Positions 45,196 to 55,828 of a stretch of DNA of 64,000 nt are shown here, in pieces; the stretch's first letter is position 1; each line of letters begins with the position of its first letter. The stretch spans positions 57,080,501-57,144,500 of the forward strand of contig JAZBRS010000026.1 in the NCBI GenBank assembly GCA_037176725.1, given 5' to 3'. This DNA comes from Posidonia oceanica. Taxonomy: Eukaryota; Streptophyta; Magnoliopsida; Alismatales; Posidoniaceae. Below the pieces are notes generated by a model. It was given only the letters and a program-made list of their open reading frames with translations, had not been told where the DNA came from and did not search any database. A program made the position numbers and the translations under genes.

Positions 45196-46323
45196 ATGAG
45201 ATCTGACAATCCACAGTCTTGGCAACAGGTATCTAAAGATTTTGTGACAGCCGTCCGCCTACATTCTGCAATCCGCGCAATGGGTTTCCCCACTCTGGTG
45301 ACCCCGACACACTGTTCCGAGATCCTGCGAGAATGGATCGGCAAGCTTACCAAAGATGACTGTGAGAAGCTGCGCCTGTGGGGCATTCCGACCAAGTTGC
45401 TAAAGGCTGCTGACGTAGAAGTAAGCCGCCATCTTCTGTGTGCTGCTGCACGATTCTGGAAACCAGCACACCACGTCTTCCATTTTGGTAGAACTGAACT
45501 GACACCTACACTGGAAGAAGTGCGCCGGATTTGTGGCTTTTCCAAGATCCTGGGGCCGCCCATCTTCATGAGGCGTGACGGATACATCGCAGTCCTAAAA
45601 CAGTTGACCGACCTCTCTACCCGAAGTTGCCAGCAGAAACTGATTTGCACCAGCGGACCCATGCCTCTGCTTCGCCTAGCGTATTTTGATGATATTGTGG
45701 AAAAGCGCGCCGAACTCGGAGATGAGCTGTGGCTCCGAGGGTTCGTTACCCGTTTCCTAAGCGAGCTGGTCTTTACTCATGGCAAGACGACAGTGGCCGT
45801 CGAAATCGCTGAAATAGCACTCGCTGTGGTGACTCGCCAGATAGACCTGGCACCAGTTGTTCTGGCAGAGACGTACCGTGGACTGGACCGCATCTCGCAT
45901 CGCTACCGCCACTTCCATGGTTGCGGAGCACTCATTCAGGTCTGGCTAGCCGCACACACTGAGATATACCTTCTGCACCCCCAAGTACATGCTTTCGAGG
46001 CCTACTGCAATAGCGGCCATGCCAAGGCAGTCAAGAGCGTCAAGGAAGAACACGAAAGGCTATCAGGACTGACAGATGACACAGTAACCTGGCAAATCAT
46101 TCCTTCTGCGGCCAAACCATTCACTGTCTTCTTCAATGCGCGCGACATGCGGTTGGTTGTGCTACCGGGATTCACTGCGGGTGTGGAATACCACCCTATC
46201 AGAGTCATGCGCCAGTTCGGCTTCCAGCAAGACGCCTATGTCGACAGCACAGCACTTAGGCTCCTTCAAGAATATCCCCTCAGTACAATTGCCCCGACGA
46301 AGGAGCTGGCCAACCTAACGTAG
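45196..46323 (+). CDS. Extra ORF of element B, plant mobile domain/DUF7745-like
   Basis: 375 codons from ATG at 45196, uninterrupted, in an element whose gag-pol is broken. The middle part (LLCAAARFWKPAHHVFHFGRTELTPTLEEVRRICG) has the order of conserved words I associate with the plant mobile domain/DUF7745 family: a phrase like F-W-x-P, then F-x-F then L-T-P-T-L-E-E. Such proteins occur as captured ORFs in large Tat elements; their function is unknown. It has no signal peptide or membrane span. The TAG at 46321-46323 may be a lesion: the same frame stays open to TAG 46480-46482, adding about 52 residues including TPEYVTEVQDLWPIN. Domain naming rests on pattern memory only. Confidence 0.65.
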   Translation: MRSDNPQSWQQVSKDFVTAVRLHSAIRAMGFPTLVTPTHCSEILREWIGKLTKDDCEKLRLWGIPTKLLKAADVEVSRHLLCAAARFWKPAHHVFHFGRTELTPTLEEVRRICGFSKILGPPIFMRRDGYIAVLKQLTDLSTRSCQQKLICTSGPMPLLRLAYFDDIVEKRAELGDELWLRGFVTRFLSELVFTHGKTTVAVEIAEIALAVVTRQIDLAPVVLAETYRGLDRISHRYRHFHGCGALIQVWLAAHTEIYLLHPQVHAFEAYCNSGHAKAVKSVKEEHERLSGLTDDTVTWQIIPSAAKPFTVFFNARDMRLVVLPGFTAGVEYHPIRVMRQFGFQQDAYVDSTALRLLQEYPLSTIAPTKELANLT

Positions 46324-46482
46324 CATGGGGTGCGATCAACAGACATTGCGGCTACAAGAGGCGTGGGGTGCACTCCTGAGTACGTCACCGAGGTGCAGGA
46401 CCTCTGGCCCATCAATGAAATCCCGCCAAGCGGTCCCTTGTTCCCTGACTCTGGAAAATCGAAGAAGGCCCGAATCAGTTAG

Positions 46483-46937
46483 AGCCGTCATGCAGCTGTC
46501 ACTCTATTTTCCTTTCAAGTTGTGCTGTACTTTTTAGCCTGCCACAGGCGTGTAACCGACAGTTCTATCAATGCAAAAATGTTTTGTGCTGCCTGCTCGC
46601 ATTTCAAAGCTGATTAATGCATTCCATGCTCCTCGCCGCACATCCGGAGGCCCCTGGCCCGACTTGTTGCCCGCGTGACGAAAGTCCTCGACAAACGACC
46701 CAGGCTCCAGGATCTCGGCGGACCCGCATCGTCAAATCCTGCTGCCAGACATCCCCAGCTGCGTCTTCATCGGGCTGGTACCCCAAACTACTCGTCTGAC
46801 AAACGCGTCAGTTTTGTCCATCCTTCGCCTTTCGATGCCAGGGACGTTTCGACCAACCCCTGGTATCATCCTGATACCAGGGGCATCTTTTCAGATGCCC
46901 CGCGGTATCTCATCCATGTCACCACCTTCCTCTTTGC
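46483..46937 (+). other. Non-coding region after the extra ORF, with strong hairpins
   Basis: No ORF of note. It contains the two overlapping perfect hairpins at 46857-46901 and leads into the tandem arrays. Confidence 0.6.
46857..46901 (+). other. Two overlapping, mutually exclusive perfect hairpins
   Basis: Hairpin 1 has 12-base arms CCCCTGGTATCA (46857-46868) and TGATACCAGGGG (46872-46883) around loop TCC. Hairpin 2 has 8-base arms GGGGCATC (46880-46887) and GATGCCCC (46894-46901) around TTTTCA. They share the GGGG at 46880-46883, so both cannot form fully together. Confidence 0.85.
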
Positions 46938-47190
46938 CGGCCGATAAGTCCGATATCTTATCACCTTTTCCAATCGAGCAATCTCATCATTATCTCATCC
47001 CCCTCTTTAGCAATCAATCTCATCCCCCTCTTTAGCAATCAATCTCATCATCATCTCACCCCCCTTCTTTAGCAATAGCTCTCATCATTACCTCTTCTCC
47101 CTTCTTTAGCAATAGCTCTCATCATTATCTCATCCCCTCTTATCAAGCAATCAATCACTCATCAATCAATCATCAAACAATCAAGCACTC
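46938..47190 (+). repeat. GATAAG pseudoknot-like unit and CTCATCATCATCTC-type short array
   Basis: 46938-46966 has GCCGG..GATAAG.T.CCG.ATAT.CTTATC, in which CGG/CCG and GATAAG/CTTATC can pair as interleaved stems. Then come five or six degenerate units of the form CAATCTCATCATCATCTCA...CCCCTCTTTAG. This is the short sense version of the long array in C at 63046-63925. Confidence 0.75.
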
Positions 47191-47515
47191 TCAGGCTGAT
47201 ATCCTAAACTATCTGCTCAGGCTGATATCCTAAACTATCTGCTCTTAGGCTGATATCCTAAACTATCTGCTCTCAGGCTGATATCCTAAACTATCTGCTC
47301 AGGCTGATATCCTAAACTATCTGCTCTCAGGCTGATATCCTAAACTATCTGCTCTCAGGCTGATATCCTAAACTATCTGCTCTCAGGCTGATATCCTAAA
47401 CTATCTGCTCAGGCTGGTATCCTAAACTATCTGCTCTCAGGCTGATATCCTAAACTATCTGCTCAGGCTGATACTCTAAACTATCTGCTCTCAGGCTGAT
47501 AACCTAAACTATCAT
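47191..47515 (+). repeat. Tandem array 1 of element B (AGGCTGATATCCT unit)
   Basis: Twelve units of 26-30 bases reading AGGCTGATATCCTAAACTATC plus a short spacer CTGCT(CT)C. In each unit AGG pairs with CCT, and GATA inside that loop pairs with TATC after AAAC, giving an H-type pseudoknot layout. A unit near 47411 has GGTA against TATC, a G-U pair. Confidence 0.9.
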
Positions 47516-48620
47516 CTCGGCCGATCCATAGTTGGCCCGCAGTTGTGTTATACGGCTGACATCCAGTAGCTGTCACTCGTAATTGCCCTTTCCAGTTGAT
47601 AGGACTGTAAACTATCGCTAGGCTGATAACCTAAACTATCGCTAGGCTGATAACCTAAACTATCACTGGCAATTACGTTATACGGCTGATATCCAGTAAC
47701 TATCCCTTGCAATTGCTCTTTCCGGTTGATAGGACCGTAAACTATCATTCTCTGGCTGATGATCCAAAACTCATCCTAGGCTGATAACCTAAACTATCGC
47801 TAGGCTAATAACCTAAACTATCACTCGCAATTGCATTATACGGCTGATATCCAGTAACTATCACTCGCAAACCCCCTTTCCAGTTGATAGGACTGTAAAC
47901 TATCGTTCCAGTTGATAGGACTGTAAACTATCATTCTCTGGCTGATGATCCAAAACTCATCCTGGGCTGATATCCAAAACTATCATGGGTTTGCGTTATA
48001 CGGCTGATATCCAGTAACTATCACTCGCAAACCCCCTTTCCAGTTGATAGGACTGTAAACTATCGTTCCAGTTGATAGGACTGTAAACTATCATTCTCTG
48101 GCTGATGATCCAAAACTCATCCTGGGCTGATATCCAAAACTATCACGGGTTTGCGTTATACGGCTGATATCCAGTAACTATCCCTTATAATTGCTCTTTC
48201 CGGTTGATAGGACCGTAAACTATCGCTAGGCTGATAACCTAAACTATCACTAGGCTGATAACCTAAACTATCACTCGCAATTATGTTATACGGCTGATAT
48301 CCAGTAACTATCCCTCATGGTTTGCCCTTTCCAGTTGATAGGACTGTAAACTATCGTTCCAGTTGATAGGACTGTAAACTATCATTCTCTGGCTGATGAT
48401 CCAAAACTCATCCTAGGCTGATAACCTAAACTATCACTTGCAACCATGTTATACGGCTGATATCCAGTAACTATCACTCACAACTGCCCCTTCTAGTTGA
48501 TAGGACTGTAAACTATCGCTCCAGTTGATAGGACTGTAAACTATCGTTCCGGTTGATAGGATCGTAAACTATCGCCCTCGGCTGATGATCCGAAACTCAT
48601 CCGGTCGATGAGTCCGACAA
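47516..48620 (+). repeat. Tandem array 2 of element B, mixed pseudoknot-like units
   Basis: About 35 units of four types in a higher-order pattern. Type 1: CAGT-T-GATAG-G-ACTG-TAAA-CTATC and the variant CGGT...ACCG (about 12 copies). Type 2: TAGG-CT-GATA-A-CCTA-AAC-TATC. Type 3: TGG-CT-GATGA-T-CCA-AAAC-TCATC, and CGG...CCG near 48580. Type 4: GTTATACGGCTGATATCCAG followed by TAACTATC, and GACA/TGTC near 47555. Repeated blocks, for example 47830-47990 and 48000-48150, show recent block duplication. The 3' region between the last ORF and the PPT is known to be hypervariable and repeat-rich in Tat/Ogre elements. Confidence 0.9.
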
Positions 48621-49014
48621 CTTATCACCTCCTCCGCGCGACTTCGTCCCAAAGGATGGAGTCCCGCATCCTTCCGCGTCTGGGAAAGGGTCCATCTCTC
48701 CCGTCGCACTTTTGTGAGCATTGGCCATTCTTCTTTCTGTAGCAGGTCTGGACTTCCCACCAAGCTCCGCGACGCGCTGCAACGCCCCTCTTCAGCGTCA
48801 TCGGCATCACCAGCGTCATCCGCGTCGTTTCGGCCTCCCTTCGGTACTAACTTCAGCACTAACTTTTGCATCGCATCCGCATTAGCATGCATCGCATACA
48901 TGGCATTTCATCCATCTGCACCGGCACATTGCACTGCGGCAACGATCTACGATGTTCGGCGCATCCGCCGAATAAGTGGCTCACGCCGATAACAACTCTC
49001 TGCTCTCGCCGGTC
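48621..49014 (+). other. Non-coding 3' end of the internal region of B
   Basis: Conserved with C (61486-61975 reversed) better than the arrays are. It has a perfect hairpin TTCGGCG-CATC-CGCCGAA at 48955-48972, whose counterpart in C keeps pairing through one G-U pair (61528-61545), and another, AAGGATG/CATCCTT, near 48651-48672. Short ORFs here have no support. Confidence 0.6.
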
Positions 49015-49098
49015 AAATGGGGTGTCCCGTCAACCCTGAGCAGCGGCCTCGTTTCGCTCGGCCTCGCTCAGGGAGGGGCATCTGTAGACACCCCATTT
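49015..49098 (+). promoter_or_regulatory. Nested inverted repeats that enclose the PPT and the LTR start
   Basis: Outer arms AAATGGGGTGTC (49015-49026) and GACACCCCATTT (49087-49098, inside the LTR) are a perfect 12-base pair. Inner arms CCCTGAGC (49034-49041) and GCTCAGGG (49066-49073) are a perfect 8-base pair, and the second overlaps the PPT. Element C keeps both. Confidence 0.8.
49070..49080 (+). other. Polypurine tract of element B
   Basis: AGGGAGGGGCA, followed by TC and then the 3' LTR at 49083. The same purine run precedes LTR C on the - strand (61420-61430). It primes plus-strand DNA synthesis in LTR elements. Confidence 0.85.
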
Positions 49099-52000
49099 TG
49101 ACAGGCTGGATCGATTGGAACCTTCTGGTGGCTGCTGAACCCGAATCTAGACCCAAACCTACACCTTTCTCTCCTTCTTTCCCCTCAAAACAAGCCCAAA
49201 CTCAACCTAGGATTACCCCCCTTTCCTGAACCTGAAAACTGACCAAAATCCACAGGAAAACTCACCCCTGATGACTTAGCAAACCCACCAAAAAGCCTGC
49301 AAAATTTCAAATCAGAATCCCTCCCAAAAATCCTAGGAAACTTAGGCAAAACTACCTTTTTCTACACCTTGAAACCCCTCTAAAACCTTCTCAGAATCAA
49401 ACCAAAACTTCAGAGCCAACTCCTCAAACCCTAGACCCAACACCCGTAAAGTTTCATCCCTTTCCGAGACCTCTAAGCCCCCCTTTTGGCCAAATTATCG
49501 TTTTCTCTCTCCGGGATTATCGTTTTCTCTCTCCTCTCTCTCTCTCCTGATTATCGTCTCTCTTTTCATCCCCTTCTTGCCCTTTTTCTGGCTTGGCCGT
49601 GGCCCCCCTTTGTACTTCTATCCCTTCTCTATCTTATTCCTATTTTTATTTTATTTTTAGCATTTTCCCTGAATTTTAAAAATCATTTCCCTCAAACCTA
49701 TCTCTTTTCCCTCTATTTCCCTCCTTTTTCCATTTCCTCCCTTCTTCTCTTTTCCTTTTCTTCCTTTTGCTAAAATCCATAAAAAAGCCTAAAAATCTCT
49801 AAAACTCTAAAACAAAAGAGAAACAAACCAAAACTCTAAGAAAAATAATTTAAAAACATAAAACAAACAATTAAAAACTTAAACCCAATTAAACCAAGCT
49901 AAAAAGAAAATCAAGCATGCAAACTAAAAGATGCAAAACAAACTAAAAGAAAATACTGTAAAATCAAAGAAAAAAAACTGAAATAAAATCAAAAGCAACC
50001 TAAAGTGAAAACTCTATCAAAAGAAAAAAAAACAAACCCTAAAAAGGAGAATTAAAAAACAAACACTAAAACAAGTAATTAAAGAAGCCAAAGACTTAAC
50101 TTAGTAAACATAAGAAGAACAACATAAAAACTTAATTAAAAAGGAAAAGGAAAACACGTTTAAAAGACTTAAAAAACACCCCATCAAGCCAGAGAAATCC
50201 AACTAAAAATTCCAAGAAAAATTAACAAATAAAAAATCAAAACATAATTCAAAAGACTTAAGAAAAGAAAACCTTAAAAGATTAAAACTAAAAGCCAAAA
50301 CCCACTCTAATTAATATAAAAATAAATCCTAAAAATCCTAATTAACATCCTAAAATACTTAACAAGAAAACACAATTTTAAAAAACAATTCAAAAGATTT
50401 AACAAACACTTAATCAAGTGGAAAACAAATTAAAAACAAAAGAAAGCCCTAAAACCCTAATCAAGCCCAAAACACATTAATTAACCCCAAAACAGTCATT
50501 AAAAAATCTAATTAAAACCCTAACCCACAACACAATCTTTCTAGTATATTTATTTATTTTTAATTTATTTTTTTCTAATTTTATTTCCTTTCTTTTCCCT
50601 CTCTTTCTTTCTTTCTTCCTTTTTATTTTTCTTTTCTTCCTTACTGGGCCCATCAGCCCATTTTCCTTTTTTCCTTCTTTTTTTTCAAATTTCCAGGCCC
50701 GGCCCGCATCAACAGTCTTCTTCCTCCTTCCCTCCCTCCGCACAGTACCCGCCGCCTGCAGCTGCTGCGACCTCCTGCTGTCTTCTGCCATTGCCAGGCT
50801 CGCGCTCGCACGCCATCTGCTCGAACCGGACCGGCGTGCGCCGAACCTCGTCCGTGATCCTGCCACCGCTTCCTCAGCAATTAATTGCCACAGTCTTGCA
50901 GACCTGCAAATCAAAAAGAGGGAGGAGCAGAGCCTTAATTGGGAGGAGGAGAGGAGAAGAAACCAGAGGACCGAAGCATCCTGGAGAGAACCACGGACTC
51001 CTGTGCAATCCTAGCGAGAGAGAACCCACAATTCCCTCCGAAAACTCACCCAGAAAACTAGAACTCCCCCTCCTTCCCTTCCGGGCGAACCAGAGACCAA
51101 AACTCCTCCAGAATCGCTCAGAATTGGCCCCTGAGTTTCACCCACACTCCCTGCAACACGACCCTCGGCTCCCCACACGAAACGACCCCAGCTCTCACCC
51201 CAGACACCCAAAAATCCAGACCGGAACCCAACACCACCGTCCCAAAAAATTCCCCGCACCACAGGCCGCTTCTCCTCCCCAAAACGCTGCCCCGTTGCTC
51301 GCCAGAACACAACCTCCCTAAGCCACCCAACCATTAGCCTCCACTCTCCCCACAGCTTCCAAACTCCACAACAAACACCTATCCTAACCTCAGACCAAAA
51401 TCGGACCCAACTCCCAAACTCTCTCCACACCTTCCAGAAACCCTTTCCAACCATCCAAATCCCTTCTCCAGACCCCCAGCAACCTCCCGGAGGGTTCCTT
51501 TCCACTGGACGAGCAGTAGACAAGGCCCCCCACTTCCGGCAGCAACTTGAGGACCCAAAAAATTCATTTCTCCACTTGAGCTGCAAAAACTCCGTCCGAT
51601 CACCCAGGGAGCTCCGGAAGGTCACCCTGAGGAAGTCCCAGCCACCGCGAGCCACTGGAGATCGCCGCTGCAACCAGACGAGCGTCGCCAGCCAGCTCCG
51701 ACACTGCTGAGGTCGGGAGGACGCACTAGACGCGAAGACAGGTATTTCTTCACCTCCTCCCCTCTCTCTCCTTCCTCTGCTGCTTTTCCGCCGTCCAGAA
51801 GCAAGTCTCCGGCCTTCCTGCTCCGACTGCGTCTCGCTGGTCAGTACTTCGTCTCTGGCGCTGGCCACTTGCCTCCCGGACGCTCCAGCCACTGGAACGT
51901 CGCTCCGACACTCTCCAGAGCTCCGCACGGTCGCCGGCAGTCCCCTCCGCCTTCCTGTGCGTCCGCGAGCGCCCTGGGCCGACGTTGCTGACCTCCGATG

Positions 52001-54872
52001 GTCCCTGCTACAGTACCTCCCCACCGCCGGCAGTCACTGTAGCGTTATTTTTTCAGTCATATAGTTTTGATGCAAGTATTACATTACTGCCTTAAGTTTT
52101 TTATATTTTTGCGTTCTGGTCCTTAGCTTATTTAAGTTGCTTAGTTTCTGATTTAATATCATGCTAAATTGCTCATTTTATTCCTGTTTTTCAGTATTTA
52201 CATTTTGGTCCTGTTACTGTGCTGTGTAGTTGTAATTTTTTATGTTTTAGTCCCTCTGTCTCTAATTTTTGCATTTAGGTCCTATTTTAAATCAGATCAT
52301 TTAATTGCATGCATTTTGCCATATCATATTGCATCCTGTGTCCCCATGCTTTACTGATTTTGCACTTAGGTCCATGCACTGTGGTAACCTAGACTTTATT
52401 TTTGATTTTTGCATACTGCGTTGCATATTTGCCCCTCTATTTTTGCTTTTTTGCATTTAGGTCCATTTTAAATGGACAGTAGCCTCCTGCATGCATTTTT
52501 TACTTATTACATTGCATTTTGGCCCCCCTGTTTTTTTAAAATTGCACATCAGTCCTGTTTTCTGATTTCAGAGCATGTTTACCATACAAAATTGCATATT
52601 TGACCCTTGCATGATTCAAAAATCACACATAGGTCTTTGCATCATTTAAAAACCATGTAAAAAGACTGTTTTGCCCCTAAAGTTGCATCTTAGATCCTAT
52701 GCTTACAAAATTGCATGTAGACCCTCCACTTGCATTCCCGGACTCTCCAGAACCCTGTTTCCTGGAAAATTTGCACTTTAGACCCCAGTCTTTTTCAAAA
52801 TTGCATTCTGACCTCCTTTTGTTTTCAAAATTTATTCTGATGCATACCCTCTTTTCAAAATAGCTTTCGCAACCCAGTCTTTTGCAAAATAACCCTCTGC
52901 CTTCTCCTGTTTTCAAAACCCTCTTCTATGGACCCCATCCTTTGTGAAAACCTGCATTTAGCCCCTTTTCCTTTTCAAAATGCTTTTGAACTCCTGTCTT
53001 TTCCAATTTTCTCCCTCTTGTTTCCTCTTGCTTTTGCATGCATTCTGCATCCATTTAGTCTTGCATTTTAGCATCCTTTTGCACACACTGAGCACCTTTA
53101 GCTCCCCTTCACTTGGGAGGACTTGTTTGCATGCCCCTAGGACCCCCTGAACACTTAGATCTGTTCTTCTCCCCTGTTCTGGCCCTTCTGCCTTGAAGTT
53201 GCGATATCTTCCAATCCGGCCGTTGGATCTTCTCAAATAAGCTGCCTGGATGACCGCGGCGAAGCGCTCTTCAGCATGGACCAAGCAGATCTCAGATCAG
53301 GCTCCGGATGCCCAAGATAAGTCCCCCTGAACTTCAGCAGCATCGTTTTGCATATCATTCGCATCGCATGGCTTCTGCGCGCTCTTTTTCGCTTTGTCTT
53401 GTATCGTTTTGCGTGCCGTTTCTTTGTCTTGCACCGTTTTGCGGGCAGTTCTGTTTTCTCGCACCGTTTTGCGTGCTGCTTCTTTGTTTTGCATCGTTTT
53501 GCGTGTCCTTTGATTTTCTTGCTCCGTTTTGCGTGCAGTTCTGTTTTCTCGCACCGTTTTGTGCGCTGCTTCTTTATTTTGCATCGTTTTGCGTGTCCTT
53601 TGATTTTCTTGCTCCGTTTTGCATGTAGTTTCGTTTCCTCGCACCGTTTTGCGTGCCGCTTCTTTGTTTTGCATCGTTTTGCGTGCCCTTTGGTTTTCTT
53701 GCTCCGTTTGGCGTGCAGTTCTGTTTTCTCGCACCGTTTTGCGCGCTGCTTCTTTATTTTGCATCGTTTTGTGTGCCCTTTGATTTTCTAGCTCCGTTTT
53801 GCGTGCCGCTCTGTTTTCTCGCACCGTTTTGCTTGCCGCTTCTTTGTTTTGCATCGTTTTGCGTGCCCTTTGATTTTCTTGCTCCGTTTTGCGTGTAGTT
53901 TCGTTTCCTTGCACCGTTTTGCGTACCCTTTGGTTTTCTTGCTCCGTTTTGCGTGCAGTTTCGTTTCCTCACACCGTTTTGCGTGCCTTCTCGTTCTCGC
54001 TCCGTTTTGCGTGTCGCTTTGTTTCCTTGCTTTGTTTTGCGCCCCTTTTCGTTTTCCTGTACCGTTTCGCGTTCCTGTTCTGTTTCTCGCATCGTCTTGC
54101 GTGTCAACCTCGTTTCTCGCATCGTTTTGCGTTCTCGCTTCGTTTCTCGCTCCGTTTTGTGTGTTTTGCGTTGTTTCCCCTTGCATGTCGCTTGCATTGC
54201 CTGTTTTCCCCGCTGTTTTGTTTTATCGCCCGCATTTGCATATAGGGCAGTGATGCTTACTGCCTGGAGTTCTCACGAGCTAGGTTGCGCCCGGTTCGGA
54301 ACTCAGACAGCGTTGCTGAGCGCTTAGATTGCACGTTTACTTTCCTGCACTGCATTCCCTCACTTAGAGCACACCTTTGAGCATCTAGATAGGCATTCAT
54401 TGGCACTTAGGCATCTAAAACCTGCATTTCCCTGCGTATGCGAGCGTAAGCCTAGAAAGACCGATTCTCGGGCGTGTCGGGGGTGCCTAACACCTTCCCC
54501 GCACGTAACAGGAGTCCTTACCCTCTCTTGGCCCGTAATGACCATATTGCCCTTATCCTAGGCACGAGTCACATCATTTGCATTCATTTGCATCTTATTT
54601 CTTCTGCATTGCCTTGCATTGCATCTTTTGCTCGGTTTTGCGTGATTATTCACGCATTTCCCCGGTTTTCCTTGTCTCCCGATCTAATAGACTTGGTGGC
54701 GACTCCGATTTTGTCTTATCTTCTTCTTTTCTTTCCCCGTTTTCTCTCTTTTAAATGTTTTCGAGTTAGGTCTTCCTTCTCGGACATAGCCGCTAATAGT
54801 GAGCCTGATTCCGATCGGTGCACGCGAGCTTTGGCAACGTGCATGGACGATCCGAACACTGGGATTACTACA
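49083..54872 (+). mobile_element. 3' LTR of element B (5,790 bases)
   Basis: Partner of 28019-33806, with the same ends and content: donor-like sites at 51741/51742 and a lost one at 53316/53317, a 30-base array (about 53400-54165) and the end block at 54441-54525. Small differences from the 5' LTR are spread along the length, more in the first kilobase. ORFs of 337, 205 and 147 codons repeat those in the 5' LTR. Confidence 0.95.
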
Positions 54873-54877
54873 CTATC
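54873..54877 (+). other. Target site duplication of element B, right copy (CTATC)
   Basis: Identical to 28014-28018. Removing B and one copy restores a sequence collinear with B's own 44060-44130. Confidence 0.95.
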
Positions 54878-55523
54878 ATAGGCCCGATGATGAAAATCGG
54901 AGATGCTTGCCTGCTCTGGAAGAAGTACCCTCTACCTCACCTGACACTACATCGATATCCTAACCAGTGAGGGAGCCACCATCCAAGGAGGACAGACGAT
55001 ATGTCTAAACTCATCCAAGACCTACGCCTCAAGAGAAAAAAAACAATCCTAGGATGTGAGAGAGTGTGAGCAAGACCCGCATGCCTTAGCCTAGCCCCCA
55101 CAGAAAACTAGAAGGCAAAGACAGGAGTTAACCCTTGAGATAGAGGTGTGTAGCACAACCTCGTCCCTCCAACTTGCCTTGGGGAGGATCCACATTCACG
55201 CCTACAAATCCACAAGCTATGCAAAGCCTAGCCCCTTTGGCCTCAGAACCAGGCGCCCATTACCTCTAAGCCTGGGACAGCGGAAACTTGCAAAAGAAAA
55301 AAAGAAAGAGAAGGAAAGAAAAAGCAAAGAAAAAAAAAGGGAGAAAGAAAGAAAGAAGAAAGAAAGCAAAAAAAAAAGAGAGAGAGCAAAAATAAAGAAA
55401 AAAAAAAGCAACTCCAAAAAGAAAAGGCAAGCAACATGATTCCGTCCCTTAAAGAGGAACCAGATTTGCGCCTGGGAAATACATAAATCCTATGTGGCCC
55501 AACCACTTACCCCGGCCACTACC
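54878..55523 (+). mobile_element. Element A internal region resumed after B, up to element C
   Basis: Homologous to 44105-44700 of B: GATGAAAATCGGAGATGCTTG, GTGAGGGAGCCACCATCC, then a purine-rich A-heavy run (55285-55430). It ends at 55523, where LTR C begins. CTACC (55519-55523) would be the left target duplication of C. No gene. The place where the extra ORF of A would lie is beyond C. Confidence 0.85.
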
Positions 55524-55828
55524 TGTAGCGATCCCGATCGGAACCAGGCTCGCTATTTAGCGGCGATTGAGATCCGAGGAAGAGGCTCAACTCGAAAAAC
55601 ACTTAAAATCGAGGAGAAAAAGGAAAGATAAGACAAATCAGAGTCGCCACCACGTCTATTAACGGAAGACGAGGAAAACCGGGGTAATGCGTGAATTAAC
55701 GCACAAAACCGAGCAATAAATGCAAAGCAAAGCAATGCAAAGGGAAACAAATGCAAATACATGCAAATGAGATGACTCTAGCCTAGGATAAGGGCGGTAC
55801 GGTCATTGCGGGCCAAAAGACAGGGTAA

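Larger units (their letters stand above)
28019..54872 (+). mobile_element. Tat/Ogre-type element B, complete end to end (26.85 kb)
   Basis: Both LTRs, both TG...CA ends, PBS, PPT and an exact 5-base target duplication are present. Order: LTR, PBS, leader, gag, protease, spacer, RT, RNase H, aRH, integrase, a purine-rich region, an extra ORF, tandem arrays, PPT, LTR. It sits in element A just after pol. Its 5.8 kb LTRs and total size are in the Ogre range, but it has no long ORF upstream of gag as classical Ogres do. Gag-pol has at least five stops and five indels, so the copy is not autonomous as it stands. Confidence 0.95.
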
